Shown piece by piece: positions 1-6,182 of a stretch of 10,367 nt of DNA. Each line of letters opens with the position of its first letter. Position 1 is the first letter of the stretch. Position numbers and translations under genes: made by a program. The DNA is from Kiritimatiellales bacterium (GTDB lineage: Bacteria > Verrucomicrobiota > Kiritimatiellia > Kiritimatiellales > Pontiellaceae), in contig DAOVNC010000087.1 in the NCBI GenBank assembly GCA_030630445.1, positions 1 through 10,367 of the forward strand. The letters run 5' to 3'. Under the pieces are notes generated by a model, which did no database searches, had not been told where the DNA came from, and saw nothing but the letters and a program-made list of their open reading frames with translations.

Positions 1-760
1 CGGCTCGACCGCCAACAAGGAGGGGCGGGTTGCCGCCAATGCCATCTGCGGGATTCCCGATGCCTTCCCCGGCGTACTCGGCAGCGCCATCTGCAAGCTT
101 TTCGACTTCAGCGTGGCCCGCACCGGGCTCGGCGAACAAGAAGCGCGCGATGCCGGATATGATGTGGTCACCTGCCAGGCGCCAGCCCCCGACAAGCCGC
201 ACTTTATCCCCTCGGCAAAGTTGCTCTTTCTCAAGCTGATCGCCGACCGCAAGACGCGCAAACTACTCGGTGCGCAGGCCACAGGAATGGGGGTGGCCGA
301 CCGGCGCATCGATATTGCCGTCACTGCGCTGACGGCGGGAATGACCGTCGACCAGCTCGCGCAGCTCGACCTCTGCTACGCGCCGCCCTTCTCCCCCGCC
401 ATGGACAACATCCTCGCGGCCGCCAACATTCTGCGGAATAAAATGGATGGCTTCATGGAAGGCATCACCCCGACGGAAGTCCATACCATGATGGAAAAAG
501 GCGAGGCATTCACCCTTCTCGATGTCCGCACGCCCGGCGAGCTCGAACAGATGCGCATCGAAGGCGCAACCCACATTCCGCTTGGTGCCGTCCGTCGCCG
601 CATGGGTGAACTCGACAAGGATCTCCCCGTCGTCGCCTTCTGCAAAATATCCCTGCGCGGCTACGAAGCGGCGCTCATCCTGAAACAAGCGGGCTTCTCC
701 GATGTCAAAGTCATGGATGGCGGCATCCTGATGTGGCCCTACAAAAAAACCGTTAAATAA
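1..760 (+). CDS. CoA-disulfide reductase/NADH oxidase-like protein with C-terminal rhodanese domain (5' truncated)
   Basis: The reading frame is open from base 2, so the start lies upstream and 252 C-terminal residues are visible. The opening GSTANKEGRVAA and the later YAPPFSPAMD match the C-terminal FAD-binding and dimerisation region of the CoA-disulfide reductase/NADH oxidase family of pyridine-nucleotide disulfide oxidoreductases. From about base 460 a rhodanese domain follows (LLDVRTPGE, then the active-site loop CKISLRGY with its Cys at 641-643). The family reduces CoA disulfide, CoA persulfide or polysulfide with NAD(P)H, and the rhodanese part carries sulfane sulfur as a Cys-persulfide. 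The likely role is sulfur or thiol-disulfide redox in the cytoplasm. The redox Cys of the N-terminal half is outside the window, so the exact substrate cannot be judged. A NifX-family gene follows after 26 bases, probably in the same operon. Confidence 0.9.
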   Translation, partial: GSTANKEGRVAANAICGIPDAFPGVLGSAICKLFDFSVARTGLGEQEARDAGYDVVTCQAPAPDKPHFIPSAKLLFLKLIADRKTRKLLGAQATGMGVADRRIDIAVTALTAGMTVDQLAQLDLCYAPPFSPAMDNILAAANILRNKMDGFMEGITPTEVHTMMEKGEAFTLLDVRTPGELEQMRIEGATHIPLGAVRRRMGELDKDLPVVAFCKISLRGYEAALILKQAGFSDVKVMDGGILMWPYKKTVK

Positions 761-786
761 ACCCCCATAAAACAAGGAAATCAAAA

Positions 787-1125
787 ATGAAAATAGCAAT
801 CCCTGTCGCCAACGGCACCCTGAGCATGCACTTTGGCCACTGCGAAAAATTCGTATTGGTCGATGTCGATCCGGAAGCCAAAGCCATCACCGCCACCACC
901 GAACTCGAAGCCCCTCCCCACGAGCCCGGCCTTCTGCCGCGCTGGTTGGCCGAACAAAGCGCCGACTTGATCATTGCCGGCGGCATGGGACAGCGCGCCC
1001 AAAGCCTGTTTGAAGGACAAGGCATCGTGGTCGTTGTTGGCGCACCGTCCGAAGAGCCGGAAATACTGGTGCAAGCCTATTTGTCAGGATCCCTCCAAAC
1101 AGGTATGAACGCCTGCGACCACTAA
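787..1125 (+). CDS. NifX/NifB-family (dinitrogenase iron-molybdenum cofactor type) small protein
   Basis: This 112-residue protein is the usual size for the stand-alone family. It starts MKIAIPVANG, has the HFGHCEKF motif at residues 15-22 and the glycine-rich IIAGGMGQRA segment in the middle. The fold binds metal-sulfur clusters: NifX and NafY bind FeMo-co precursors, and the Desulfovibrio orange protein binds a Mo-Cu-S cluster. No nif structural genes are present, so a nitrogenase role is unlikely here. A role as a metal-cluster carrier or sensor is inferred. AAGGA at 774-778, 8 bases upstream, supports the start. It probably belongs with the ferredoxin-ATPase cluster at 7173, since these families commonly co-occur in anaerobes. 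Confidence 0.88.
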   Translation: MKIAIPVANGTLSMHFGHCEKFVLVDVDPEAKAITATTELEAPPHEPGLLPRWLAEQSADLIIAGGMGQRAQSLFEGQGIVVVVGAPSEEPEILVQAYLSGSLQTGMNACDH

Positions 1126-1425
1126 GGGGAGCAGAAAACATTGATATGCCATTTTGGGGCTGTGCCAGAGGTGCTTTGGTGTAGCAACGCTTCCCCGACC
1201 AACGGGAGGAAAGCGTTCTCCGCATGAACAGGTTCTGCTCGCACGGCACCGCTTGAACCGCTCGCATGCTCGCTATTCACTTCGTGAATTATCAATCGCT
1301 CCGCTCATGGCCCTTCGGGTGAAGCGGTACTACACCGAGCAACAGGTGGCGAAACCGGTACAATGGGAAATTCGAGTCCCCTAAGAAGAAGAAACAATGG
1401 CTGAACCCAAGAAAGGAGAACTACC
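1126..1425 (+). other. 300-base non-coding gap with nested inverted repeats
   Basis: I see no convincing gene here; the open frames lack recognisable protein character. Structure is dense. A hairpin at 1186-1217 pairs AACGCTT (1186-1192) with AAGCGTT (1211-1217), continued inside by CC/GG and CCG/CGG around one bulge. A larger nested structure pairs TGCTCG (1236-1241) with CGAGCA (1336-1341) and ACCGCTT (1248-1254) with AAGCGGT (1322-1328). Inside it lie ATTCAC-TTC-GTGAAT (1275-1289) and CCC-TTC-GGG. AACAGGT occurs twice, near 1227 and 1341. This could be a structured leader RNA of the ferredoxin gene or a decayed palindromic repeat; the sequence does not decide. No good sigma-70 promoter was found. 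Confidence 0.45.
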
Positions 1426-1614
1426 ATGAAAGCAACTGTCGATCCCGATCTGTGCATCGGATGCGCCGTGTGCGAACAAATCTGCGACGCCGTCTTTGAA
1501 ATGGATGGCGATGTGGCCAAAGTTAAGGTGGACACCGTGCCGTCCGAAGCGGAAGATAGTTGCCGCGAAGCGGCGGAAGCATGCCCCGTGGATGCCATCG
1601 CAATCACGGAATAA
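1426..1614 (+). CDS. Single-cluster 4Fe-4S ferredoxin
   Basis: This is a 62-residue cytoplasmic electron carrier. Cys10, Cys13 and Cys16 (CIGCAVC) plus Cys53, followed by Pro, are the expected ligands of one 4Fe-4S cluster. Cys20 and Cys46 sit where Thermotoga- and Desulfovibrio-type ferredoxins carry a disulfide in place of a second cluster. The sequence is rich in Asp and Glu, as usual for low-potential ferredoxins. AAAGGAG at 1412-1418, 7 bases before the ATG, fixes the start. It sits between the structured gap and the peroxiredoxin gene, so it may feed electrons to a neighbouring redox enzyme; the partner cannot be read from sequence. Confidence 0.93.
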   Translation: MKATVDPDLCIGCAVCEQICDAVFEMDGDVAKVKVDTVPSEAEDSCREAAEACPVDAIAITE

Positions 1615-1621
1615 ATGAACA

Positions 1622-1654
1622 TTTCCAGTCTCTGGAAATTCCAGGGATTGGAAA
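1622..1654. repeat. Two tandem 16-base palindromes, TTCCA-N5-TGGAA(A)
   Basis: Bases 1623-1638 and 1639-1654 are adjacent 16-base copies with the same form: TTCCA, five variable bases, TGGAA, then A. The first copy with the T at 1622 is a perfect 7-bp hairpin, TTTCCAG-TCT-CTGGAAA. The pair lies in the 56-base gap between the ferredoxin stop and the peroxiredoxin start, directly before its ribosome binding site. It could be a double operator, a hairpin in the mRNA or a genome-wide interspersed repeat. I recall similar TTCCA/TGGAA palindromes in Kiritimatiellota but could not verify this. Confidence 0.7.
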
Positions 1655-1656
1655 AC

Positions 1657-1663
1657 AAAGGAG
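1657..1663 (+). promoter_or_regulatory. Ribosome binding site of the peroxiredoxin gene
   Basis: AAAGGAG lies 7 bases before the ATG at 1671. It decides the start: the same frame is open back to an ATG at 1560, but that would overlap the ferredoxin gene and add residues unlike any peroxiredoxin. Confidence 0.85.
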
Positions 1664-1670
1664 CGGAAAA

Positions 1671-2321
1671 ATGGAAGAAGCAAAAACAAACATGCCGTTG
1701 CTGGGGGATGTCTTCCCCGAGCTGACCGTGCAAACCACGCACGGCCCCATGAATATTCCAGCCGACCAAAAGGGTTCCTGGTTTGTCCTGTTCAGCCACC
1801 CGGCGGACTTCACCCCGGTCTGCACCACGGAGTTCGTGGCCTTCCAAAAGAGAGCTCCGGAATTCGAAGCGCTGGGCTGCAAACTGATCGGAATGTCGAT
1901 CGACCAGGTCTTCTCCCACATCAAGTGGGTGGAGTGGATCAAGTCGGAACTGGAGATTGAGATTACCTTCCCGATCGTTGCCGCCAACGATGCCGTGGCC
2001 CTGAAACTGGGCATGCTCCATCCGGGCAAGGGAACCAATACCGTCCGGGCCGTCTTCATTGTCGATCCGGAAAGCAAGGTTCGCCTGATCATGTACTATC
2101 CTCAGGAAGTCGGACGGAACATGGATGAAATAGTCCGCGCCGTGAAGGCGCTGCAAATTGCCGACACACAAGGCGCAGTGGCTGCGGGGTGGCCCGACAA
2201 CGAACTCATCGGCGACCGGATCATTATCCCCCCGGCCACCGATGTGGAAACCGCCGGGAAACGCCCCGATGAATATGAATGCTTCGACTGGTGGTTCTGC
2301 CACAAGCCGCTGGAAAAATAA
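1671..2321 (+). CDS. Peroxiredoxin, Prx6/archaeal thioredoxin-peroxidase type
   Basis: This 216-residue cytoplasmic enzyme reduces hydrogen peroxide and organic hydroperoxides. The peroxidatic Cys51 lies in PADFTPVCTTE (Pro44, Thr48 and Cys51 form the catalytic signature), and the conserved region around residues 140-150 (VRLIMYYPQEVGRN) is typical of the Prx6 branch. The C-terminal extension ends in YECFDWWFCHK with Cys204 and Cys210 five residues apart, the same arrangement as in archaeal enzymes such as the Aeropyrum pernix peroxidase, where these Cys take part in the redox cycle. The length fits that subfamily. It follows the ferredoxin gene after a 56-base gap holding a tandem palindrome and is followed by a strong hairpin. 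Its reductant could be a thioredoxin-like system or a neighbouring oxidoreductase; this is not shown by sequence. Confidence 0.95.
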   Translation: MEEAKTNMPLLGDVFPELTVQTTHGPMNIPADQKGSWFVLFSHPADFTPVCTTEFVAFQKRAPEFEALGCKLIGMSIDQVFSHIKWVEWIKSELEIEITFPIVAANDAVALKLGMLHPGKGTNTVRAVFIVDPESKVRLIMYYPQEVGRNMDEIVRAVKALQIADTQGAVAAGWPDNELIGDRIIIPPATDVETAGKRPDEYECFDWWFCHKPLEK

Positions 2322-2329
2322 TGATTGGC

Positions 2330-2359
2330 AAACCCGCCTCCATGCCTAGAGGCGGGTTT
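2330..2359 (+). terminator. Perfect 11-bp hairpin, probable terminator or attenuator
   Basis: AAACCCGCCTC (2330-2340) and GAGGCGGGTTT (2349-2359) are perfectly complementary around an 8-base loop. It starts 8 bases after the peroxiredoxin stop. The T run is only three bases and the next gene starts 22 bases later, so leaky termination or an mRNA-stabilising hairpin is also possible. Confidence 0.72.
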
Positions 2360-2381
2360 GACTTCAATGGAGCGTAGCAAC

Positions 2382-3731
2382 ATGAATACATACGATGTGG
2401 TTATCATTGGTGGGAATCCCGCCGGAGGCACCGCCGCCGGGGCGGCCAAGAAATTGAACAAGGGGAAGTCGGTTTTGGTGATCCGCAAGGAACCCGATGC
2501 CCTGGTCCCCTGCGGCATTCCCTACACCTTTGGTACGCTCGATTCCGTTGAGGAGGATATCAAACCGATCGCACCGGCAAAAAAAGCGGGCATTGAATTT
2601 CTGATCGACGAGGTGACGGCAGTCGACACCGAAGCCAAAAAGATCACGCTCCAGAAGAGCGAGGAGATTGGCTATGAAAAACTGATTTTCGCGACCGGAT
2701 CGGAACCGATCGTTCCGCCGATCCCCGGTCACGATCTCGATGGCGTCGTTACCATCCGAAAGGATCTTGCCTATATTAAATCAATCCATGAGCCGCTCAT
2801 GACGGCTCGAAAAGTGGTCATTGTCGGAGCGGGCTTCATCGGGGTTGAAATGAGCGACGAACTCGCCAAGGCCGGCGTGAATGTCACGTTGGTGGAAGCG
2901 ATGGACACCCTCCTTCCGCTTGCTTTCGATGCGGATATTATCGCTCCGGCGCAGGAGCTTCTTAAGAGCCACGGCGTTGCAGTTAAAACCAACGAAATGG
3001 TTGATTTCATCCAAGGCGAAAACGGAAAAGTGTCCGCCGTAAAACTCAAGAGCGGCGAACTGATCGAGGCCGATAAAGTCATTCTCGCCATCGGCTATCG
3101 CCCCAATACCCTACTTGCAAAAGAGGCCGGTCTTGAGATTGGACGATTCGGCGGCATTATGACCGATGAATATATGCGAACCTCTGCGGCTAATGTCTTT
3201 GCGGTCGGGGATTGCGCAAAGCACCGCGACTTTTTCACCCACAAGCCCTCGCGCCTGATGCTGGCCTCCACCGCGGCCGCCGAAGCGCGTATTGCCGGCA
3301 TGAATCTTTTCAGCCTGAAAGTCATGCGCCAGACCAAGGGAAGTATCGCCATTTTCTCCACCTCCCTCGGGAAAATTTCCCTCGGAGCAGCAGGCCTTAC
3401 CGAAAAAGCTGCGGATCAGGAAGGTTTTAAAATCATCGTGGGCATCAGTGCCGGAATGGATCATCACCCCGGGAAACTCCCCGGTACTTCAGAGCAATAT
3501 GTGAAACTAATCTTTGCCCAACCCAGCGGGCTGCTGATCGGAGCCCAGATCCAAGGCGGGCCATCCACCGGCGAGATGATCAATATTCTAGGCCTCGCTA
3601 TCCAAAAAAGCATGACGGCATCCGAACTCGCCGTTTTCCAATACGGCACGCAACCCATGCTGACCGCCGGCCCGGGGGTCTACCCCATCGTTGTGGCCGC
3701 CATGGATGCCCTGGCTAAAATGGACACCTAA
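2382..3731 (+). CDS. FAD/NAD(P)-dependent disulfide oxidoreductase (NADH oxidase/CoA-disulfide reductase family)
   Basis: This is a 449-residue flavoprotein. The N-terminal FAD-binding motif is DVVIIGGNPAGGTAAG (about residues 5-20). A single redox Cys44 sits in LVPCGIPY, as in NADH oxidase, NADH peroxidase and CoA-disulfide reductase, which use one Cys rather than a CxxxxC pair. The NAD(P)H motif VVIVGAGFIGVEMS is near residue 145 and the second FAD motif (VFAVGDCA) near residue 275. The C-terminal dimerisation domain ends in QYGTQPMLTAGPGVYP and there is no rhodanese domain. The ATG at 2382 is preferred over in-frame ATGs at 2325 and 2367 because GGAG (2369-2372) lies 9 bases before it and the FAD motif follows at once. 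The substrate could be oxygen, peroxide, CoA disulfide or polysulfide. It is a distant relative of the truncated gene at the window start. Confidence 0.9.
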   Translation: MNTYDVVIIGGNPAGGTAAGAAKKLNKGKSVLVIRKEPDALVPCGIPYTFGTLDSVEEDIKPIAPAKKAGIEFLIDEVTAVDTEAKKITLQKSEEIGYEKLIFATGSEPIVPPIPGHDLDGVVTIRKDLAYIKSIHEPLMTARKVVIVGAGFIGVEMSDELAKAGVNVTLVEAMDTLLPLAFDADIIAPAQELLKSHGVAVKTNEMVDFIQGENGKVSAVKLKSGELIEADKVILAIGYRPNTLLAKEAGLEIGRFGGIMTDEYMRTSAANVFAVGDCAKHRDFFTHKPSRLMLASTAAAEARIAGMNLFSLKVMRQTKGSIAIFSTSLGKISLGAAGLTEKAADQEGFKIIVGISAGMDHHPGKLPGTSEQYVKLIFAQPSGLLIGAQIQGGPSTGEMINILGLAIQKSMTASELAVFQYGTQPMLTAGPGVYPIVVAAMDALAKMDT

Positions 3732-3746
3732 AACCGGAAAAGAAAA

Positions 3747-4223
3747 ATGATTGAATTCGAACCCATCGGCATCATTCGATCGCCCTTCACGGAACCTATC
3801 GGTATGCCAATACAACCCGCGGGGGCGAGCGGTGTGAAGGGAACCGTGGAAGTATTCGAGAAATACCGTTCCGCATTAAAGGATCTCGATGGCTTCTCCC
3901 ACATCATCCTGCTCTACCATTTTCACCGAAGTCAGGGTTTCAACTCTCATGTTGTTCCGTTCATGGATTCGCAGCCGCGTGGACTCTTTTCCACCCGCGC
4001 TCCCCGCAGACCCAATGCCATTGGCCTGTCGGTGGTACAGCTAAACCGGATTGAAGAGGGCGTGCTCTTCATCGAAAATATGGATGTTCTCGACGGCACC
4101 CCCCTGCTCGATATCAAACCCTACGTGCCGGACTTCAACCCCCAATCCGATGTTCGGACCGGTTGGCTGGAACAAGTGAAACACAAGGTCTCACGGCACG
4201 AGGCGGACGACCGCTTCAAATAG
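3747..4223 (+). CDS. trmO: TrmO/TsaA-family tRNA N6-threonylcarbamoyladenosine methyltransferase
   Basis: This 158-residue protein matches the single-domain form of the TrmO (formerly TsaA/YaeB) family, which methylates the t6A37 base of certain tRNAs with S-adenosylmethionine. Visible landmarks are FEPIGIIRSPF at the N-terminus, the DGFSHIILLYHFH segment, and RGLFSTRAPRRPNAIGLS, which corresponds to the family's GVFATRSPFRPNPIG-type core, followed by LLDIKPYVPDF. The C-terminal domain of enterobacterial TrmO is absent. Only a weak GGAAAAG sequence precedes the start. It lies 15 bases after the oxidoreductase and 4 bases before a radical SAM gene, so the three may be co-transcribed. Some members of this family in anaerobes have no tested activity, so the exact substrate is inferred. 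Confidence 0.88.
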   Translation: MIEFEPIGIIRSPFTEPIGMPIQPAGASGVKGTVEVFEKYRSALKDLDGFSHIILLYHFHRSQGFNSHVVPFMDSQPRGLFSTRAPRRPNAIGLSVVQLNRIEEGVLFIENMDVLDGTPLLDIKPYVPDFNPQSDVRTGWLEQVKHKVSRHEADDRFK

Positions 4224-4227
4224 GAAA

Positions 4228-5154
4228 ATGAAAAAATATAACCACCTCTTTGGCCCCGTGCCCTCGCGCCGCTTCGGACGCTCCCTGGGTGTCGACCTGA
4301 CCCCCCATAAAACATGCAACTTCGACTGCATCTTCTGCCAGCTGGGAAAAACCACCATAAAGACCGTGGAACGTCGGGAATATGTTCCGACCGGAGAAGT
4401 CCTCGAAGAGCTCGGCGACTGGATCGAATCTTCCGGCGAGGCGGACTACATCACGTTGGCCGGTTCGGGGGAGCCAACGCTTCACTCCAAATTTGGAAAA
4501 GTCATTGAATTTGCCCGCGAAACCTCGGGCATACCGGTTGCGCTGCTCACTAACGGAACCCTGCTGGGGAATGCCGACGTGCGGGCCGCCGCCTCGAAAG
4601 CCAATGTGGTCAAGCTATCGCTCAGTGCCGGAACACCCGATTCATTCAAATACATCAACCGCCCCCATCCGGATCTTTCCTTTGAACAAGTGGTCGACGG
4701 CATGAAGACCTTCCGCGAGGAATTTACCGGCAAGCTGTGGCTGGAGGTCTTTATGCTATGGGGGGTGAATTCCACCCAAAAGGAGGTTTCGCAGATCGCC
4801 GAGCTGGCCAAGTCGATCCACCCGGATCGAATCCAGCTGAATACCGCAGTGCGTCCACCGGCAGAAAGCTTTGTCCATCCCATGCCAAAGGAAAAACTGG
4901 AACAGTTGGTAGACCAATTCACCCCAAAGGCCGAAGTCATTGCAGAATTTAGTTCCGATTTTTTCCCTTCAACCCAAGCCAACGAAGAAACCATCCTAGC
5001 CATGCTCCAGCGGCGACCCTGCACGGCAAAGGAAATTTCCACCGTACTCGGCCTCCACCCCAACGAAGTATCCAAATATATCGGGAAACTGGAGCGAACC
5101 AACCAGATCCAATCTACGTCGGCCAAGGGCAATCCATACTACACAGCGCCATGA
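4228..5154 (+). CDS. Radical SAM protein with C-terminal winged-helix domain (COG0731-like)
   Basis: This 308-residue protein has the radical SAM cluster motif at Cys30, Cys34 and Cys37 (CNFDCIFC), preceded by the family opening FGPVPSRRFGRSLGVD. AGSGEPTLH near residue 80 is the SAM-binding GGE-like region. The C-terminal 45 residues (from RRPCTAKEISTVLG) look like a winged helix-turn-helix. The only other Cys is Cys265 in that domain, so the N-terminal Cys triad of the second cluster in wyosine synthase TYW1/Taw1 is missing. It is therefore related to that COG but unlikely to be a wyosine enzyme. Its reaction is unknown. Its stop overlaps the start of the HD gene by ATGA, and trmO is 4 bases upstream, hinting at RNA modification or its control. 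Confidence 0.88.
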   Translation: MKKYNHLFGPVPSRRFGRSLGVDLTPHKTCNFDCIFCQLGKTTIKTVERREYVPTGEVLEELGDWIESSGEADYITLAGSGEPTLHSKFGKVIEFARETSGIPVALLTNGTLLGNADVRAAASKANVVKLSLSAGTPDSFKYINRPHPDLSFEQVVDGMKTFREEFTGKLWLEVFMLWGVNSTQKEVSQIAELAKSIHPDRIQLNTAVRPPAESFVHPMPKEKLEQLVDQFTPKAEVIAEFSSDFFPSTQANEETILAMLQRRPCTAKEISTVLGLHPNEVSKYIGKLERTNQIQSTSAKGNPYYTAP

Positions 5155-5939
5155 CTGATTTGCAGCTACAGGAAATCAAAGAATGGTTCGAATGCTATGT
5201 CGGAACCTTTGCCTCCGGCGATGGAAGCTTTCATTCACCCCTTCAATTAAAGGTGGATCATAGCAAACGGGTGGCGGACAACGCCCAGCAACTGGCGGAA
5301 GACCTTGGCTGGAACCCATCGGAAATCAACCGCGCGGAGGCGTTGGGATGGCTCCACGACGTGGGCCGCTTTTCGCAATTTGCAGAGTTTGGAACCTTTA
5401 CGGATGCCACCTCCGTCAACCATGGAGAGCGTGGATGGGAAATCGTTCGGGAAACCGGAATCCTCTCCCCCTTGAAGCCCGAAGAACAAAATGCCCTCCT
5501 CGAGGGCATCCGCTACCACAACGCAAAAGCTGAGCCGGATCATCTAAACGAAGAGAGCCTGCGCTTTCTCAAACTCATCCGCGATGCCGACAAACTCGAC
5601 CTCTTCCACTTTGTCCTGACCTCCATCCAAAAAGACGGATTCCGGGATCTCCCCGACATGTTGCCGCAGGTCGTGCTTAACGGGCCGGTAAACCCCAAGG
5701 TCATTCATGAAATCCAAACCCGCCGAACCTGTTCCATCACGGAAGTGCGATCGCTTTCAGACTTCCTGCTCATGCAGCTCTCTTGGATCTACGACCTGAA
5801 CTATTCCGCCTCCTTCCGCCAGATCATCGACCGGAACATCATTGACGATCTGGAGCGGGAACTCCCCGGTGATCGCCGAATTGGGCAGATTATCCAAGCC
5901 GTCAGCCGCTTTGCAAAGCACAACCGTATCCCGGAATAA
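5151..5939 (+). CDS. HD-domain phosphohydrolase
   Basis: This 262-residue protein has the metal-binding pattern of the HD superfamily: His37 (DHSKRV), His69-Asp70 (WLHDVGRF), His91, His123 (RYHNAK) and Asp145 or Asp147 (IRDADKLD). The residues after the first 150 are helical-looking and not recognised. HD enzymes hydrolyse phosphoester bonds in nucleotides or cyclic nucleotides; the substrate cannot be predicted, and no GYP-type motif or sensory domain is present. The ATG overlaps the radical SAM stop (ATGA), so translation is probably coupled. Confidence 0.87.
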   Translation: MTDLQLQEIKEWFECYVGTFASGDGSFHSPLQLKVDHSKRVADNAQQLAEDLGWNPSEINRAEALGWLHDVGRFSQFAEFGTFTDATSVNHGERGWEIVRETGILSPLKPEEQNALLEGIRYHNAKAEPDHLNEESLRFLKLIRDADKLDLFHFVLTSIQKDGFRDLPDMLPQVVLNGPVNPKVIHEIQTRRTCSITEVRSLSDFLLMQLSWIYDLNYSASFRQIIDRNIIDDLERELPGDRRIGQIIQAVSRFAKHNRIPE

Positions 5940-5950
5940 ATGGCGCAAAC

Positions 5951-5971
5951 TTACAACCCCTCCGTTTGTAA
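5951..5971 (+). other. Weak AT-rich hairpin after the HD gene
   Basis: TTACAA (5951-5956) pairs with TTGTAA (5966-5971), followed by AAAA rather than T residues on the + strand. It is too weak to call a terminator with confidence but lies at the expected place, 12 bases after the stop. Confidence 0.3.
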
Positions 5972-5977
5972 AAAAGA

Positions 5978-6060
5978 GACGTAGCTCGCAAATCCGTTGC
6001 GAGTTTCCCGTACAGGTAGCACCTCCATCGAAACGCGGATTGGATATCCGCGCTACGTCG
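5978..6060. repeat. Palindromic element folding as a three-way junction (REP/MITE-like)
   Basis: GACGTAGC (5978-5985) pairs with GCTACGTC (6052-6059) at the ends. Inside are two perfect 7-bp hairpins: CTCGCAA-N5-TTGCGAG (5985-6003) and CGCGGAT-N5-ATCCGCG (6034-6052). Each inner arm shares one end base with the outer stem, and the 30 bases between them include GGTAGCACC. The whole predicts a closed stem with two branches. It lies in the 243-base gap between the HD gene and the DUF134 gene and shows no coding content. It is most likely an interspersed repetitive palindrome or a small structured RNA; the rest of the gap before it holds nothing else I can support. Confidence 0.6.
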
Positions 6061-6113
6061 AGGGCACGTCCTACATCATAATATCGGCACTTCATTTTCC
6101 TCAGCAAACCCCC

Positions 6114-6141
6114 TTGACAGGTTTTGTTTTGGGTATATATT
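6114..6141 (+). promoter_or_regulatory. Sigma-70-type promoter for the DUF134 operon
   Basis: TTGACA (6114-6119) is a perfect -35 box and TATATT (6136-6141) a 5-of-6 -10 box, with a 16-bp spacer. Transcription would begin near 6148, leaving a leader of about 35 bases rich in GA. This is the best promoter in the window and marks the start of the third gene block. Confidence 0.75.
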
Positions 6142-6182
6142 CATAACTAGAGAGAGGGAAAAGAATCCCGGGAGAGGAAAAA

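Noticed and set aside
787..1125. Interpretation as part of a nitrogenase cofactor pathway.
   Set aside because: No nifHDKEN or nifB-type radical SAM gene is present; the stand-alone family is widespread in non-diazotrophs.
1342..1383. tRNA-Leu-like strings (GGTGGCGAAACCGG and ATTCGAGTCCCC) suggesting a tRNA or remnant.
   Set aside because: The D-arm-like and T-arm-like parts are too close for an anticodon arm, the T-stem does not pair around a 7-base TTCGAGT loop, and no matching acceptor stem is present.
1154..1384. 76-codon open frame on the + strand in the ferredoxin leader region.
   Set aside because: It lies over several inverted repeats, has no ribosome binding site and no recognisable protein pattern.
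1397..1429. Ten-codon frame ending in TGA over the ferredoxin ATG, a possible leader peptide.
   Set aside because: No separate ribosome binding site; it contains the AAAGGAG of the ferredoxin gene and its length is expected by chance.
1305..2303. Long open frame on the - strand (332 codons) across ferredoxin and peroxiredoxin.
   Set aside because: It is antisense to two well-recognised genes and shows the His/Phe/Gly-rich composition of a shadow frame.
4486..4497. TCCAAATTTGGA palindrome resembling the tandem repeat at 1622-1654.
   Set aside because: It lies inside the radical SAM coding region, has a different form and is a single copy.
5940..6182. Search for a CRISPR array or riboswitch in the largest structured gap before DUF134.
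   Set aside because: No regularly spaced direct repeats, and the fold does not match a riboswitch class I recognise; the palindromic element explains the structure.
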